A DNA stretch of 64,000 nucleotides from Cryptosporangium phraense (GTDB lineage: Bacteria; Actinomycetota; Actinomycetes; Mycobacteriales; Cryptosporangiaceae), in contig NZ_VIRS01000006.1 in NCBI RefSeq assembly GCF_006912135.1, positions 124,001 through 188,000 of the forward strand, written 5' to 3'. This document shows positions 53,149 to 62,119 of the stretch, piece by piece; position 1 is the first letter of the stretch; each line of letters begins with the position of its first letter. The notes below the pieces were generated by a model that saw only the letters and a program-made list of their open reading frames with translations, did no database searches and was not told the origin of the DNA. A program made the translations under genes and the position numbers.

Positions 53149-54597
53149 TCAGGAGGTCACGACATGTTCGAGCTGCACTGTGGAGAGTGTGCCCAGCCGG
53201 GTGCGTTCTCCGACAATCGGGCCGAGGTGGAAGCCCTGGTCGGTATTCACAACGACCTCGTCCACCGGGGCAGCCCGGTCGCCAAGCTCCGCCGCCGGCG
53301 ATTCGGGCGCCGTCTGGCCGCGTGACGTGACGGTCCAGGCCGCGACGAACACGCCGGCCCAGGCCAACCCGATCAGCAGCGCCGCGGCCGTGCTGCTGAT
53401 CGTCCCCCAACCCAGGTAGACGCGTCCGGCCGCGAGCAGGACGACGACCGCGGTGCCGGTAGCCACGACGATTCCGGTGCGGGTCCGCTTGCGGGCCAGC
53501 GTCCAGGTCGCCAGCGCGATCGCCGTGGTCGACACCGCGTGCTGGGTGGCGAACAGGTTGTCGCTCCGGCCGACGTGCTCGGCCAGGTTGATCAGCGCGG
53601 TCAGGATCACCAACGGCACCACCGCGCCGCCGGCCGCCAGGACGCCGAGCGGATCGCGGTGGCGCCCCGACCGGACCGGCCGGATCAGCACCAGCGCCGC
53701 CGCGGCCGCGACGACGGCGTAGGACGGCGTCGCGATCAGCACCGCGGTGACGATCGGGACCGGCCAGCTGACCCGGTGGGCGTCCAGCAGCGTCGACACC
53801 GGTTCGTCGAGCCGGGGCAGGCCGGCGGTGTGCACACCGGTCGCGACCAGCACGGTCAGCAGCGCGCCGACGATCGTCAGCGCCAGGGCCAGCGCGGTCG
53901 GCGGGAGCCAGCGGCCCGATCGGTCACCGATGACCCGGGCGAGCAGCCGCGCGGGCCGGTCCGGGTGCCGCCCCAGCCACCGGCCGGCCAGAACCCCGGC
54001 GATCAGCGCGGCCCCGAGTAGCACCATCCCCAGCGACGCCGGCCCGACCGCCGCCGACACCTGCCGGTACGAGCTCCCGGCCAGGTAGCCGGCGCCGACG
54101 AAGAACCCCGACCAGAGCACCCCGGCCGGGACGCTGTGGACGAGGAACCGGCCCGGCGCGACCCCGCCCGCTCCGGCCAGGCGTGGCACCAGCGTCCGGG
54201 CTCCGACGACCCAGCGCGCGGCGAACACCGCGCGGCCGCCGTGACGCCCGAGTAGAGCGGATGCTCGTTCGGTGGCGCGCTGGAGGCGCGCCCAGCGGCG
54301 TCCGAATGACGTAGTTGCCCGGCGGCGGCCGAGCGCGTACGCGGTCGCGTCTCCGAGGATCACCGCAACCGTCGCGGTCGCGATCGACAGCGGGAGGTTC
54401 AGCAGGCCGGCCGAGGCGAGGAAGCCGAGGCCGAGCGCGGTCGAGACGCTGGGGAGGACGATTCCGGCCAGCAGAGCGGGTTCACCGGCCAGGATCAGCG
54501 CAGCCAGCACCACGACGAGCGGGGCAGGCAGGCTGAGGATTCCGTCCAGAAGGGATTGCACTTCGCCAGGTTCCCGTCGGCCCGGCGTGGGCCGCAT
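53149..54597 (-). CDS. DedA/VTT membrane protein fused to a degenerate PAP2-like domain
   Basis: 482 residues. The N-terminal half is a DedA protein (LAGEPALLAGIVLPSVSTALGLGFLASAG, then GDATAYALGRR, RHGGRAVFAARWVVGARTLVPRLAGAGGV). The C-terminal half has five to six helices arranged like PAP2 phosphatases, but the signature is eroded: where the family has PSGH it reads ATQHAV, and the SRxxxxxHxxxD block reads GRVYLGWGTISST with no His. It may still be a lipid-handling membrane protein but probably not a phosphatase. It is convergent with the response regulator. Confidence 0.8.
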   Translation of the reverse strand: MRPTPGRREPGEVQSLLDGILSLPAPLVVVLAALILAGEPALLAGIVLPSVSTALGLGFLASAGLLNLPLSIATATVAVILGDATAYALGRRRATTSFGRRWARLQRATERASALLGRHGGRAVFAARWVVGARTLVPRLAGAGGVAPGRFLVHSVPAGVLWSGFFVGAGYLAGSSYRQVSAAVGPASLGMVLLGAALIAGVLAGRWLGRHPDRPARLLARVIGDRSGRWLPPTALALALTIVGALLTVLVATGVHTAGLPRLDEPVSTLLDAHRVSWPVPIVTAVLIATPSYAVVAAAAALVLIRPVRSGRHRDPLGVLAAGGAVVPLVILTALINLAEHVGRSDNLFATQHAVSTTAIALATWTLARKRTRTGIVVATGTAVVVLLAAGRVYLGWGTISSTAAALLIGLAWAGVFVAAWTVTSRGQTAPESPAAELGDRAAPVDEVVVNTDQGFHLGPIVGERTRLGTLSTVQLEHVVTS

Positions 54598-54854
54598 CGG
54601 GGAGGTCCCTAGCGCTGACCCTGAGGTCCGTTCAGCCGTGCTGCATCGTGGATCCCGCCTTCGTCTGTGCGTTGGTGACTGGCGGTACAGACACGGCTAC
54701 CAGCGGGAGATGGTTCGCGGCCTTGGGCGTCGCCGGCCCCGCCGAGGTCGGCGAACTTAGGAATTTGCGGATTTAGAGCCGTTTCAAGGTGCGTTCACCG
54801 TCAATTGTGAGAACGATGGAAACGTAGGTCGCGTACGAGCCCTCCGGGAAGGAC

Positions 54855-56429
54855 GTGCGTTTGTCGGGATCTGGGGTTTCGCCGTTAGCCGGGTGGTCGC
54901 TGTCCCGCCTGGTCAGCGAGCCACGGATCGGACGCTGCGGTGTGGCCGCCGCAACCGGCCTGCTCACGGCCGGGCTGGTGCTCGGCCCGGCCGCCGGAGC
55001 CGTCGCCGCACCGCGCACCCCGGAACCGCCGACCACGAAGTCGTCCGCACCCGCGACGCCCGCGCGTAACCTCGCGGAGCTCGTCCGGCAACGCCAGAGC
55101 GCGGCCGAGGCCGTGGCCGAGCGTCTGGAGGAGGCGAAGGGGCAGTTGGCCTCGGCGCAGGCCACCGGAGCGGCCGCGGCCGAGCGTCGGGCGGCGGCGA
55201 GCGCGCGGGTGGCCGCGGCCCGGTCGGCGGTCGCCTCCTGGGCCCGCAACTCCTACATCGACGCCGCCCGGGGTACCGACGGACTGCCCGCCGACCCGCG
55301 CGAGCGGATGTTCGGCCACGTCGATCCGGACGCGAGCGCCGCGCAGGCCGAACTCGACTCGGCCGTCGCCGCCGAACAGGAGGCGACCAGCGACGAAGCG
55401 GCCGCGACCGCGCTGGCCGACACCGCGCAGAGTCAGGTCACGTCGCTCGGCGCGGAGCTGAAGAAGCGCTCGGCCGAGATCAGGTCGCTGCGCGCGGGCA
55501 AGGAGCACGTGCTCGCGGCCGAGGAGGCCGACCAGGAGGCGGTGGACGCCGCCCGGTCGTCGGAGTACATCCGCGACGCGCAGGGCGTGGCCGGGAAGGC
55601 GGCGCTGGCCGCGATCGAGTTCGCGCTGGCGCAGCGCGGCAAGCCGTACGAGTGGGGCGCGGAGGGGCCGAACCGGTACGACTGCTCCGGGCTGGTGCAG
55701 ACCGCGTACGCGGCGGCCGGGATCTCGTTGCCGCGGACCGCGAGGCCCCAGTTCCGGGCGACGACGATCGTGGACACGACCGCGTTGTTACCGGGCGATC
55801 TGCTGTTCTTCGCGACCGACAAGTCGAACTGGGACACGATCCACCACGTCGCGATCTATCTCGGGCACGGGAAGATGCTGCACGCGCCGACCGAGGGCGA
55901 TGTGGTTCGGGTGGCGCCGGTCTGGTGGGCGGAGTTCTATGCGGCTACCCGGGTGGTGCCGGGTGGGGACGGGAAGATGCCGGCGCCCTTGCCGCTGCCG
56001 GCTCCGGCGCCGAGTTCGTCGCCGTCGCCGTCGCCGTCGGGGAGTCCGAGCAAGTCGCCCAGCGGCAGCCCGAGCGGGTCGCCGTCCGGGAGCGCCTCGC
56101 CGTCCGGGAGTCCGAGCGGGTCGCCGTCCGGAAGCGCCTCGCCTTCCGGAAGTGCCTCGCCGTCCGGGAGCCCGAGCGGGTCGGCCAGCGGGAGCCCGAG
56201 CGGGTCGCCGTCCGGCAGCGGGTCGCCGAGCGGCGCTACCCCGAGCACGTCGGCGTCGGCGGGGCGGTCGCCCTCGCCGAGTAGTTCGAAGTCTCCTTCC
56301 GCCGCCGGATCCGACCCGCCGAAGAACGGTGCCTGCGTCCCCGTTTCGCCAAGCCCCAGCGCGTCCCGATCGCCGTCGGCGTCGCCGAGCCCGACCCCAT
56401 CGGGAAGCCCGACCCCCGACCCCTGCTGA
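54855..56429 (+). CDS. secreted NlpC/P60 peptidoglycan hydrolase with Ser/Gly/Pro tail
   Basis: 524 residues. The signal peptide (GVAAATGLLTAGLVLGPAAGAVAA) is followed by a long Ala/Glu-rich coiled coil (about 60-240, RipA-like). The NlpC/P60 domain at about 250-375 has catalytic C277 in YDCSGLVQTAY, His in HHVAIYLG (H331) and H343 in LHAPTEGD. The final 150 residues are repeats of SPSGSPSG with a few SAS units, possibly wall-spanning. It cleaves peptide stems, probably D-Glu-mDAP bonds, during division. Start GTG at 54855. Confidence 0.88.
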   Translation: MRLSGSGVSPLAGWSLSRLVSEPRIGRCGVAAATGLLTAGLVLGPAAGAVAAPRTPEPPTTKSSAPATPARNLAELVRQRQSAAEAVAERLEEAKGQLASAQATGAAAAERRAAASARVAAARSAVASWARNSYIDAARGTDGLPADPRERMFGHVDPDASAAQAELDSAVAAEQEATSDEAAATALADTAQSQVTSLGAELKKRSAEIRSLRAGKEHVLAAEEADQEAVDAARSSEYIRDAQGVAGKAALAAIEFALAQRGKPYEWGAEGPNRYDCSGLVQTAYAAAGISLPRTARPQFRATTIVDTTALLPGDLLFFATDKSNWDTIHHVAIYLGHGKMLHAPTEGDVVRVAPVWWAEFYAATRVVPGGDGKMPAPLPLPAPAPSSSPSPSPSGSPSKSPSGSPSGSPSGSASPSGSPSGSPSGSASPSGSASPSGSPSGSASGSPSGSPSGSGSPSGATPSTSASAGRSPSPSSSKSPSAAGSDPPKNGACVPVSPSPSASRSPSASPSPTPSGSPTPDPC

Positions 56430-56438
56430 GATGCAGGG

Positions 56439-57293
56439 GTGCTGACCGACCGGAAGCTGCAGGAGATCGCCGACCGGCTCGTCGGGGTGCCCGGCATCGC
56501 CGGGGTGATGCTCGGCGGGAGCCGCGCCCGCGGCACCCACGCCGACGATTCCGACGTCGACCTCGGCCTCTACTACCGGGCTCCGCTCGACGTGGACGCG
56601 CTGGCCGCGCTCGCCCGTGAGCTGGCCGGCCCGGGCGCGGAGGTCACGCGGCCGGGCGAGTGGGGGCCGTGGGTCGACGGCGGCGGCTGGCTCCGCATCG
56701 ACGACGTCCTCGTCGACTGGATCTACCGCGACCTCGACCGCGTCACCACGGCCTGGGACGACGCCCGCGCCGGGCGGTACGGGTTCCACTCCCAGGTCGG
56801 CCACCCGCTCGGCGTCCCCGACTTCTCGTACGTCGGGGAGATGGCCCTCGGACGGGTGCTGGCCGACCCGGCCGGTGAGCTGACCGCGCTGCGGGACGCA
56901 GCGCAGCGGTATCCGGAGGCGCTGCGGGAGCGGATACTGACCCAGGCGCTCTGGGAGGCGGACTTCGCGGTCCTGAACGCCGGCAAGGCCGTCGACCGGG
57001 GCGACACCGCGTACGTCGCCGGCTGCCTCTTCCGCGCGGTCGAGCTCTGCGCCCACGCGTTGCACGCGTACGCCGGCGCGTGGCTGATCAACGAGAAAGG
57101 CGCGGTGGACGCCGCGGCCGCGCTGCCCGTGGCCCCGCTGGACTTCGCCGAGGTGGCCCACGGCGTGCTGGCGGGGCTGGGACGCGCCCCGATCGACCTC
57201 CGCGCGGCCCTGCACACCGCCGGCCTCCTGATCGACGCCACCGCCGCGGCTACCGGCGGCGGACGTACTGGGCGATCAGCGCACCTCCGCTGA
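56439..57293 (+). CDS. nucleotidyltransferase-domain protein
   Basis: 284 residues. The pol-beta-type active site is clear: MLGGSRARGTHADDSDVDLGLYY (GGS motif and two Asp of DVD) with a third acid likely in DDVLVDWIYRD. A helical C-terminal domain (about 130-284) follows. This resembles aminoglycoside-type and MNT/kanamycin-nucleotidyltransferase-like small NTases. The substrate is unknown; no HEPN partner is adjacent. Start GTG at 56439, nine bases after the NlpC gene stop. It overlaps the small convergent gene by 44 bases. Confidence 0.82.
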   Translation: MLTDRKLQEIADRLVGVPGIAGVMLGGSRARGTHADDSDVDLGLYYRAPLDVDALAALARELAGPGAEVTRPGEWGPWVDGGGWLRIDDVLVDWIYRDLDRVTTAWDDARAGRYGFHSQVGHPLGVPDFSYVGEMALGRVLADPAGELTALRDAAQRYPEALRERILTQALWEADFAVLNAGKAVDRGDTAYVAGCLFRAVELCAHALHAYAGAWLINEKGAVDAAAALPVAPLDFAEVAHGVLAGLGRAPIDLRAALHTAGLLIDATAAATGGGRTGRSAHLR

Positions 57294-57444
57294 CCAGCGT
57301 GACCAGCCCGAACGCGAGATGGGCGGGAAGATTGTCGCCGAGCGCGGTGGCGGCGGCGTTGCCGATCATGCCGATCGTGAGCAGCACCCAGAGGAGCGGG
57401 CGGAGGATCTGCGGGCCGGAACGGTCGGGCGTGGTGTTCGTCAT
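57250..57444 (-). CDS. small two-helix membrane protein
   Basis: 64 residues with two hydrophobic helices (LLWVLLTIGMIGNAAATAL, FGLVTLVSGGALIAQYV) and a basic C-terminus. The ATG at 57444 is preceded by AAGGAG, supporting translation. Its 3' end overlaps the nucleotidyltransferase by 44 bases in convergent orientation. It is divergent from the following sensor kinase. No family assigned. Confidence 0.7.
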   Translation of the reverse strand: MTNTTPDRSGPQILRPLLWVLLTIGMIGNAAATALGDNLPAHLAFGLVTLVSGGALIAQYVRRR

Positions 57445-57591
57445 GGCGGTCTCCTTCGTCGGTGTCGAACTCGACGCTAAGGATTACCGGTCCGCCCGCC
57501 GATCCCGGCAGCTGTCCACAGGTGGTACAGCAGGCTGTACTCCCTGTGGATAGCCGCCCGTTCGGCTCGGCGACGACCTAGGGTCGGCCCC

Positions 57592-58842
57592 GTGTCCGAG
57601 CAGCAGAACGGTCTGTGGCCCGCGGTCACCCGTGCCTTCGGCCGGGGCGTCCGCGGCGAGAAACAGCTGATCAGGGGGTTCGCCACGGCGTTCCTGGCGC
57701 TGATCACGCTGATCGGGGTCGTCGTCGTCGCGCTGGCCGGCGTGGTCGGCGTCGGCCTGCTCGCGGTGCCGCTCGCCGCGCGGGCGGTCCGGTCGGTGGC
57801 CGATCGCGAACGCTCCCGGCTGGGCCGGCTGGGCGTCGATCTGCCGTCGCCCGGCCCGGTGCCGAGGGGGCTGCGCGGGGTGCTGGGCGACCGATCGCTC
57901 CCGCGTGAGCTGGGGTGGCTGGCCAGCCACGCGACGCTGGGTTTCGTCCTCGGGCTGTTCGGCGTGCTGCTGCCGGTGTTCATCGTGCGTGACCTCACGT
58001 TCGTCGCCTGGTGGAAGCTCCCGCCGTCGGATCCGACCGCCACCGCGTTCGGCGTCGGAACCGCGCACACCTGGTGGCAGGCGTCGGCGATCTCGGTGTT
58101 CGGGATCGGGTGGGTCGCGATCCTGGTCGGCGTGGTGCCGACGCTCGCGCGCGTGCAGTCCTGGCCGGGGCGGCGCCTGCTGGTGCCGGACCCGTCGGTC
58201 GATCTGTCGATGCGGGTCGTCGAGCTCACCGCCACCCGCGCGGCCGCGCTCGACGCGCACGCGGTGGAGCTGCGCCGGATCGAGCGGTCGTTGCACGACG
58301 GGAGTCAGAATCGGCTGGTGGCCGTCACCGTGCTGCTCGGCGCGGCCAGACGCTCGCTGAGCCGGAACCCGGCCGAGACCGACGCGATCCTGGAGCGGGC
58401 CCAGGAGGCGGCCGAGTCGGCGCTGGCCGAGTTGCGGGCGGTGTCCCGGAGCATCCTGCCGCCGGTGCTGGCCGACCGGGGCCTGGCCGGTGCCCTCACC
58501 GGGCTGGCCGCGAACTGTGGCGTGCCCTGCGGGGTCGAGGTCGACATCGCCGGGCGGTGTGCGGCGTCGGTGGAGGCGACCGCGTACTTCGTCGTCGCCG
58601 AGGCGTTGACGAACGTGGCCAAGCATTCGGGGGCGAAGTCGGCCGAGCTGACCGCCCAGCTGCGCGCCGGCCGGCTACGTCTCCGCATCACCGACGACGG
58701 CAAGGGCGGCGCCGACGCGTCCGCCGGGTCCGGTTTGGACGGGATTCGACGCCGAGTGGAGGCCCACGACGGGACGTTGAGCGTCGACAGCCCGCCCGGT
58801 GGCCCTACGATCCTGGCCGTGGAGCTGCCGTGCGGATCGTGA
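57592..58842 (+). CDS. sensor histidine kinase (HisKA_3)
   Basis: 416 residues from the GTG at 57592. An N-terminal sensor of about 200 residues has two pairs of helices (FLALITLIGVVVVALAGVVGVGLLAV, LGFVLGLFGVLLPVFIV and others). The dimerisation/phospho-acceptor region contains H235 in IERSLHDGSQNRLVAV, and the HATPase has EALTNVAKHSG, ITDDGKGGAD and SGLDGIRRRVEAHDG. It is the ordinary DesK/LiaS-type architecture, in contrast to the fusion kinase at 49403. The following regulator overlaps it by 13 bases. Confidence 0.92.
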   Translation: MSEQQNGLWPAVTRAFGRGVRGEKQLIRGFATAFLALITLIGVVVVALAGVVGVGLLAVPLAARAVRSVADRERSRLGRLGVDLPSPGPVPRGLRGVLGDRSLPRELGWLASHATLGFVLGLFGVLLPVFIVRDLTFVAWWKLPPSDPTATAFGVGTAHTWWQASAISVFGIGWVAILVGVVPTLARVQSWPGRRLLVPDPSVDLSMRVVELTATRAAALDAHAVELRRIERSLHDGSQNRLVAVTVLLGAARRSLSRNPAETDAILERAQEAAESALAELRAVSRSILPPVLADRGLAGALTGLAANCGVPCGVEVDIAGRCAASVEATAYFVVAEALTNVAKHSGAKSAELTAQLRAGRLRLRITDDGKGGADASAGSGLDGIRRRVEAHDGTLSVDSPPGGPTILAVELPCGS

Positions 58843-59489
58843 TCGCCGAAGACGACGCCCTCCTGCGCGAGGGCCTGGCGCTGTTGCTGAAAGCCGAAGC
58901 GCTCGACGTGGTGGCCACGGCCGGCGACCCGGACGAGTTCCTCGCGGCCGTCGAGCAGCACCATCCCGACGTCGCGCTGGTAGACGTCCGCATGCCGCCG
59001 ACGCACACCGACGAGGGCATCAAGGCCGCGGTAGCGGCGCGCCAGCGCTACCCGGGGTTGGCGGTGCTGGTGCTGTCGGCCTACGTCGAGCAAGCATTCG
59101 CGACCGAGCTGCTGGCCGGCGGGAGCGCCGGCCTCGGGTACCTGCTCAAGGAGCGGGTCGGGAGGGTCGAGCAGTTCCTCGACGCGCTGCGGCGGGTCGC
59201 CGAAGGCGGCACCGCGATCGACCCGGACGTGGTCACGCAGCTGCTGTCGCGGACGCGGTCGGATCCGCGGCTCGACCGGCTCAGCCCGCGCGAGCTCGAC
59301 GTGCTGAAGCTGATGGCCGAGGGGCTCGGCAACGCGGCGATCGCCCAGCGGTTGGTGGTCACCGACGGCGCGGTGCACAAGCACATCCGGAGCATCTTCG
59401 CCAAGCTCGACCTGCCGCCGGACGACGCGACCGACCGTCGGGTGACCGCTGTGCTGCGGTATCTCGAGAACGTACGGCGGATGGGGTAG
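58830..59489 (+). CDS. LuxR-type response regulator
   Basis: 219 residues from the GTG at 58830. Receiver: IVIAEDDALLREGL, phospho-acceptor D52 in ALVDVRMPP, GYLLKERVGR. Output helix-turn-helix: LSPRELDVLKLMAEGLGNAAIAQRLVVTDGAVHKHIRSIFAKL. It overlaps the kinase gene by 13 bases, so the two are coupled. The CPBP membrane protease gene follows after 70 bases on the same strand and is a possible target. Confidence 0.93.
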   Translation: MRIVIAEDDALLREGLALLLKAEALDVVATAGDPDEFLAAVEQHHPDVALVDVRMPPTHTDEGIKAAVAARQRYPGLAVLVLSAYVEQAFATELLAGGSAGLGYLLKERVGRVEQFLDALRRVAEGGTAIDPDVVTQLLSRTRSDPRLDRLSPRELDVLKLMAEGLGNAAIAQRLVVTDGAVHKHIRSIFAKLDLPPDDATDRRVTAVLRYLENVRRMG

Positions 59490-59559
59490 CGCCTGCGCTA
59501 CCTGGGTTGGCTCGGCTACGGGAGTGATCGGGGCCGCCGTCGCTGGTGAGCTTCGAGGC

Positions 59560-60453
59560 ATGAAAACACTGGTTAATCGGTACCCGCTGATCAGCTTCTT
59601 CGCGCTGGCGTTCGGGCTCAGCTGGATCGCCTGGACGCCGTTCGTCCTCTCGGACCACGGGCTCGGGCTGGAGCCCGAGTTCCGGTTCCCGTCCGGGCCG
59701 GTGGCCCAGCTGGTCGGGGTGCTGCCCGGCGCGTACCTGGGCCCGCTGGCTGCCGCGTTCATCGTGACGTCGCTCGCCGAGGGGCGGGCCGGGCTGCGCC
59801 ACTGGGCCGGACGCCTGCTGCGCTGGCGGGTCTCGCTGAAGTGGTACCTGATCGTGCTGCTCGGGACGCCGCTGGTGATCCTGGTCGCGTCGCTGGCGCT
59901 GCCCGGGGCGTGGGAGCAGATCCGGGTGCCGAGCCTGATGATTCTCGCCGCGTACGTGCCGATGCTGCTCGTCCAGTTCGTGACCACCGCGGCGGCCGAG
60001 GAGCCGGGCTGGCGGGACTTCGCGCTGCCGCGCCTCCAGCGTCGCTACGGCCCGGTGTTCGGAACCTGCGTGCTGGGCGTTCTCTGGGGCTGCTGGCATC
60101 TGCCGCTGTTCTTCACCGAGTGGGGCGGGTACCCGGACGTGACCTGGGTGCAGCCGGTCGTCTTCGTTGCGTCGTGCGTTCCGCTCAGCCTGGTGATGAC
60201 CTGGGTGTTCAACCGCACCGGCCAGAGTCTCCCGCTGGTGATGCTCCTGCACGCGTCGATCAACGCGACGTACTCGCTGGTGTGGGCCGAGGTGTTTCCG
60301 AAGCTCGACCTGGACCGGGACACGCTGTGGGGGAACCTGATCGGGTCGGTCGCGGTGGCGGCGATTCTGATCGTGGCGACCCGGGGGAAGCTGGGCCTGA
60401 GCACGACCGAGGAGCCCGCCGACCGCCCGGCGTTGGCAGCCTCCCCGGCCTGA
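59560..60453 (+). CDS. CPBP family intramembrane metalloprotease
   Basis: 297 residues, about seven to eight helices. The CPBP (ABI) motifs are AAAEEPGWRDFALPRLQRRYG (EExxxR), LWGCWHLPLFF (second metal His region) and MLLHASINATYSL (third). These are glutamic-type or metal-dependent membrane proteases related to Rce1, in some bacteria linked to bacteriocin immunity. The ATG at 59560 is preferred to the upstream in-frame start at 59524 because homology starts there. Possibly regulated by the two-component system just upstream. Confidence 0.85.
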   Translation: MKTLVNRYPLISFFALAFGLSWIAWTPFVLSDHGLGLEPEFRFPSGPVAQLVGVLPGAYLGPLAAAFIVTSLAEGRAGLRHWAGRLLRWRVSLKWYLIVLLGTPLVILVASLALPGAWEQIRVPSLMILAAYVPMLLVQFVTTAAAEEPGWRDFALPRLQRRYGPVFGTCVLGVLWGCWHLPLFFTEWGGYPDVTWVQPVVFVASCVPLSLVMTWVFNRTGQSLPLVMLLHASINATYSLVWAEVFPKLDLDRDTLWGNLIGSVAVAAILIVATRGKLGLSTTEEPADRPALAASPA

Positions 60454-60465
60454 TCCGCTGCGCTC

Positions 60466-60684
60466 TCACCTCCAGGTGAGAGCGCGGTGATGGTCGTGGC
60501 GGGGCCCGTCCCAGAGCTTGAGGACCGACTCCCACAACAAGGCGGCCCAGCTGGCCCCGGCCGCCAGCGCCGCGGCGGTCGCATTGTTGGCGGGCAGGCT
60601 GACGCTGATGAGGATCAGCAGGATGATGACGACGATAGCCGGGCGGACGGGAATTCTGTGAGGCGCGGTTTCCACGCACACCAT
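60466..60684 (-). CDS. small membrane protein, hypothetical
   Basis: 72 residues. A short N-terminus (MVCVETAPHRIPVRP) is followed by two hydrophobic stretches (AIVVIILLILISVSLPA and AAALAAGASWAALLW), ending in a His/Arg-rich tail. The ATG at 60684 has a purine-rich AGAAAGAAG upstream. It is convergent with the CPBP gene. No family known; translation is inferred from the hydrophobic pattern only. Confidence 0.5.
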   Translation of the reverse strand: MVCVETAPHRIPVRPAIVVIILLILISVSLPANNATAAALAAGASWAALLWESVLKLWDGPRHDHHRALTWR

Positions 60685-61168
60685 GATCACTTCTTTCTGC
60701 TGGACCGGTTCCGATTCGATATCCTCTCTGGACTCCGGCGACTCGGTCACCGGACGCAGCGCCCAAAGAGGTATTAAGCCTTCACGGTGCGCGCGTCTCG
60801 AGCAACGCTGAACTGCGCGGGTCGGGGTGAATGAACCAGGGGAAGTCGGTGATTCATCGACTTCGAGGTGTGTACAGAAACTCGACACGTCGCAGTTTCG
60901 GTGGTCTAATTCCGCTAGGCGCTCATCGCCAGTGACCCTGATTTCTGGTCTTTCTGCTGGACCGGTCAGGGAGGTGGCCCCCCGGTGCGCAGCTGGGGGG
61001 CTGCCGCTTGATTCGGTGGCATTGCCGTGACGGTTGCGATCCTGCGGGCAACGAGTGATCGGGATACCGAGGTATTTCTCGATCAGTTTCCGAGCGCGCA
61101 TGATCAGGCTTGCGGGTTGCCGTAGCCTCGTACTGACAAGGTGCTACGTCGCGCATTTGGAGGGGGAG
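60685..61168. promoter_or_regulatory. intergenic region upstream of the XRE regulator
   Basis: 484 bases without a supported gene; lower GC than the surroundings, which is common around XRE/DUF397 loci. The end holds a strong ribosome binding site (GGAGGGGGAG, at about 61159-61168) for the regulator. No clear palindrome or RNA gene was noticed; open frames here lack start signals. Confidence 0.35.
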
Positions 61169-62119
61169 ATGCCGACCTTGGACCCGGTTGTTCATCGTCG
61201 CCGGTTGGGGCATCGGTTGCGCGATTTACGGAAGGGGAGCGGAAAGTCTCAAGAGGACGTGATGCGCGAACTGGGCTGGTCCCGGTCGCGCATCAATCGG
61301 ATCGAGAACGGCATCCAGGGCATCACCACCGAGAGCCTGGGCCGGCTCCTGGAGTTCTACGGGGTGACCGACGAGGTCGAGATCGAGTCCCTGATGGACG
61401 CTGCTCGCAGCACGCGTAAGCAGAGCAGTTGGGGCAGATTCCAACGGTTGGTGTCGCCGGAGTTCTACGCGTTTCTCGCGCACGAGGAGTCGGCTTCGTC
61501 CGTTCGTTCCTACCAACCGCTCACCGTGCCCGGCGTCCTCCAGTCGCCCGAGTACGCGGCGGTGGTCACCGGGTGGGGCGGACGGCGGGATCGGGCCGAA
61601 GTCCGGGAGATGGTGGAGTTGCGGGCTCGGCGTCAGGACATTTTGTCGAGAGAAGGCCTGGACGGGCACATTCCGTTCTCGTTCCTATTGCACGAGGCGG
61701 CGATCAGTTTGGTCGTCGGTGATCGCGATGTCATGCGCGGTCAGCTCCGGCACCTGATCGATGTAGCCCGAGCGCCGAACATCCGGCTTCGAGTAGTTCC
61801 CTTCGAATTCGGGATCTTCTCCCACTGGCGACAACCGCACGTGTTGCTCGAGGTCGGCGATCCCCGTGTCGACGATGCGGCGGACGTCATTCTGTATCTC
61901 GAGAACCCCGGCGCTGAGGTGCTCATCTCGCAGTCGGGTCGATCGGACCGGGGAACGACCGGAGCGGTTCGACCCGACCCTCTGGTCTGGCTCTCGGACT
62001 ACACAGACCTGGAGAACGAACTCGGTGGGCCGGACGAGACGATCGCCCTGCTCGAAGCGGCGATCGGCCGACTGTCGAGGCCTAGGCCGGACGGCTCGGA
62101 CGTGCCTCGGGCGAGTTGA
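61169..62119 (+). CDS. XRE-family regulator with DUF5753 domain
   Basis: 316 residues from the ATG at 61169, chosen for its GGAGGGGGAG site. The N-terminal helix-turn-helix is RRLGHRLRDLRKGSGKSQEDVMRELGWSRSRINRIENG (about 10-50). The C-terminal DUF5753 has SYQPLTVPGVLQSPEYAAVV, LRARRQDIL, FLLHEAAI and IRLRVVPFEFG, PDPLVWL. Actinomycetes carry many such proteins, usually paired with DUF397 genes. Here the DUF397 gene is convergent and overlaps its 3' end by 38 bases. Confidence 0.9.
   Translation: MPTLDPVVHRRRLGHRLRDLRKGSGKSQEDVMRELGWSRSRINRIENGIQGITTESLGRLLEFYGVTDEVEIESLMDAARSTRKQSSWGRFQRLVSPEFYAFLAHEESASSVRSYQPLTVPGVLQSPEYAAVVTGWGGRRDRAEVREMVELRARRQDILSREGLDGHIPFSFLLHEAAISLVVGDRDVMRGQLRHLIDVARAPNIRLRVVPFEFGIFSHWRQPHVLLEVGDPRVDDAADVILYLENPGAEVLISQSGRSDRGTTGAVRPDPLVWLSDYTDLENELGGPDETIALLEAAIGRLSRPRPDGSDVPRAS

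Noticed and set aside
55990-56430. Repeats in the NlpC/P60 tail as a CRISPR array or separate gene
   Set aside because: They are in-frame Ser/Gly/Pro codon repeats without regular spacers and the frame continues from the catalytic domain.
60827-61030. 67-codon plus-strand frame upstream of the XRE gene
   Set aside because: No ribosome binding site, no family resemblance and atypical composition for this genome.
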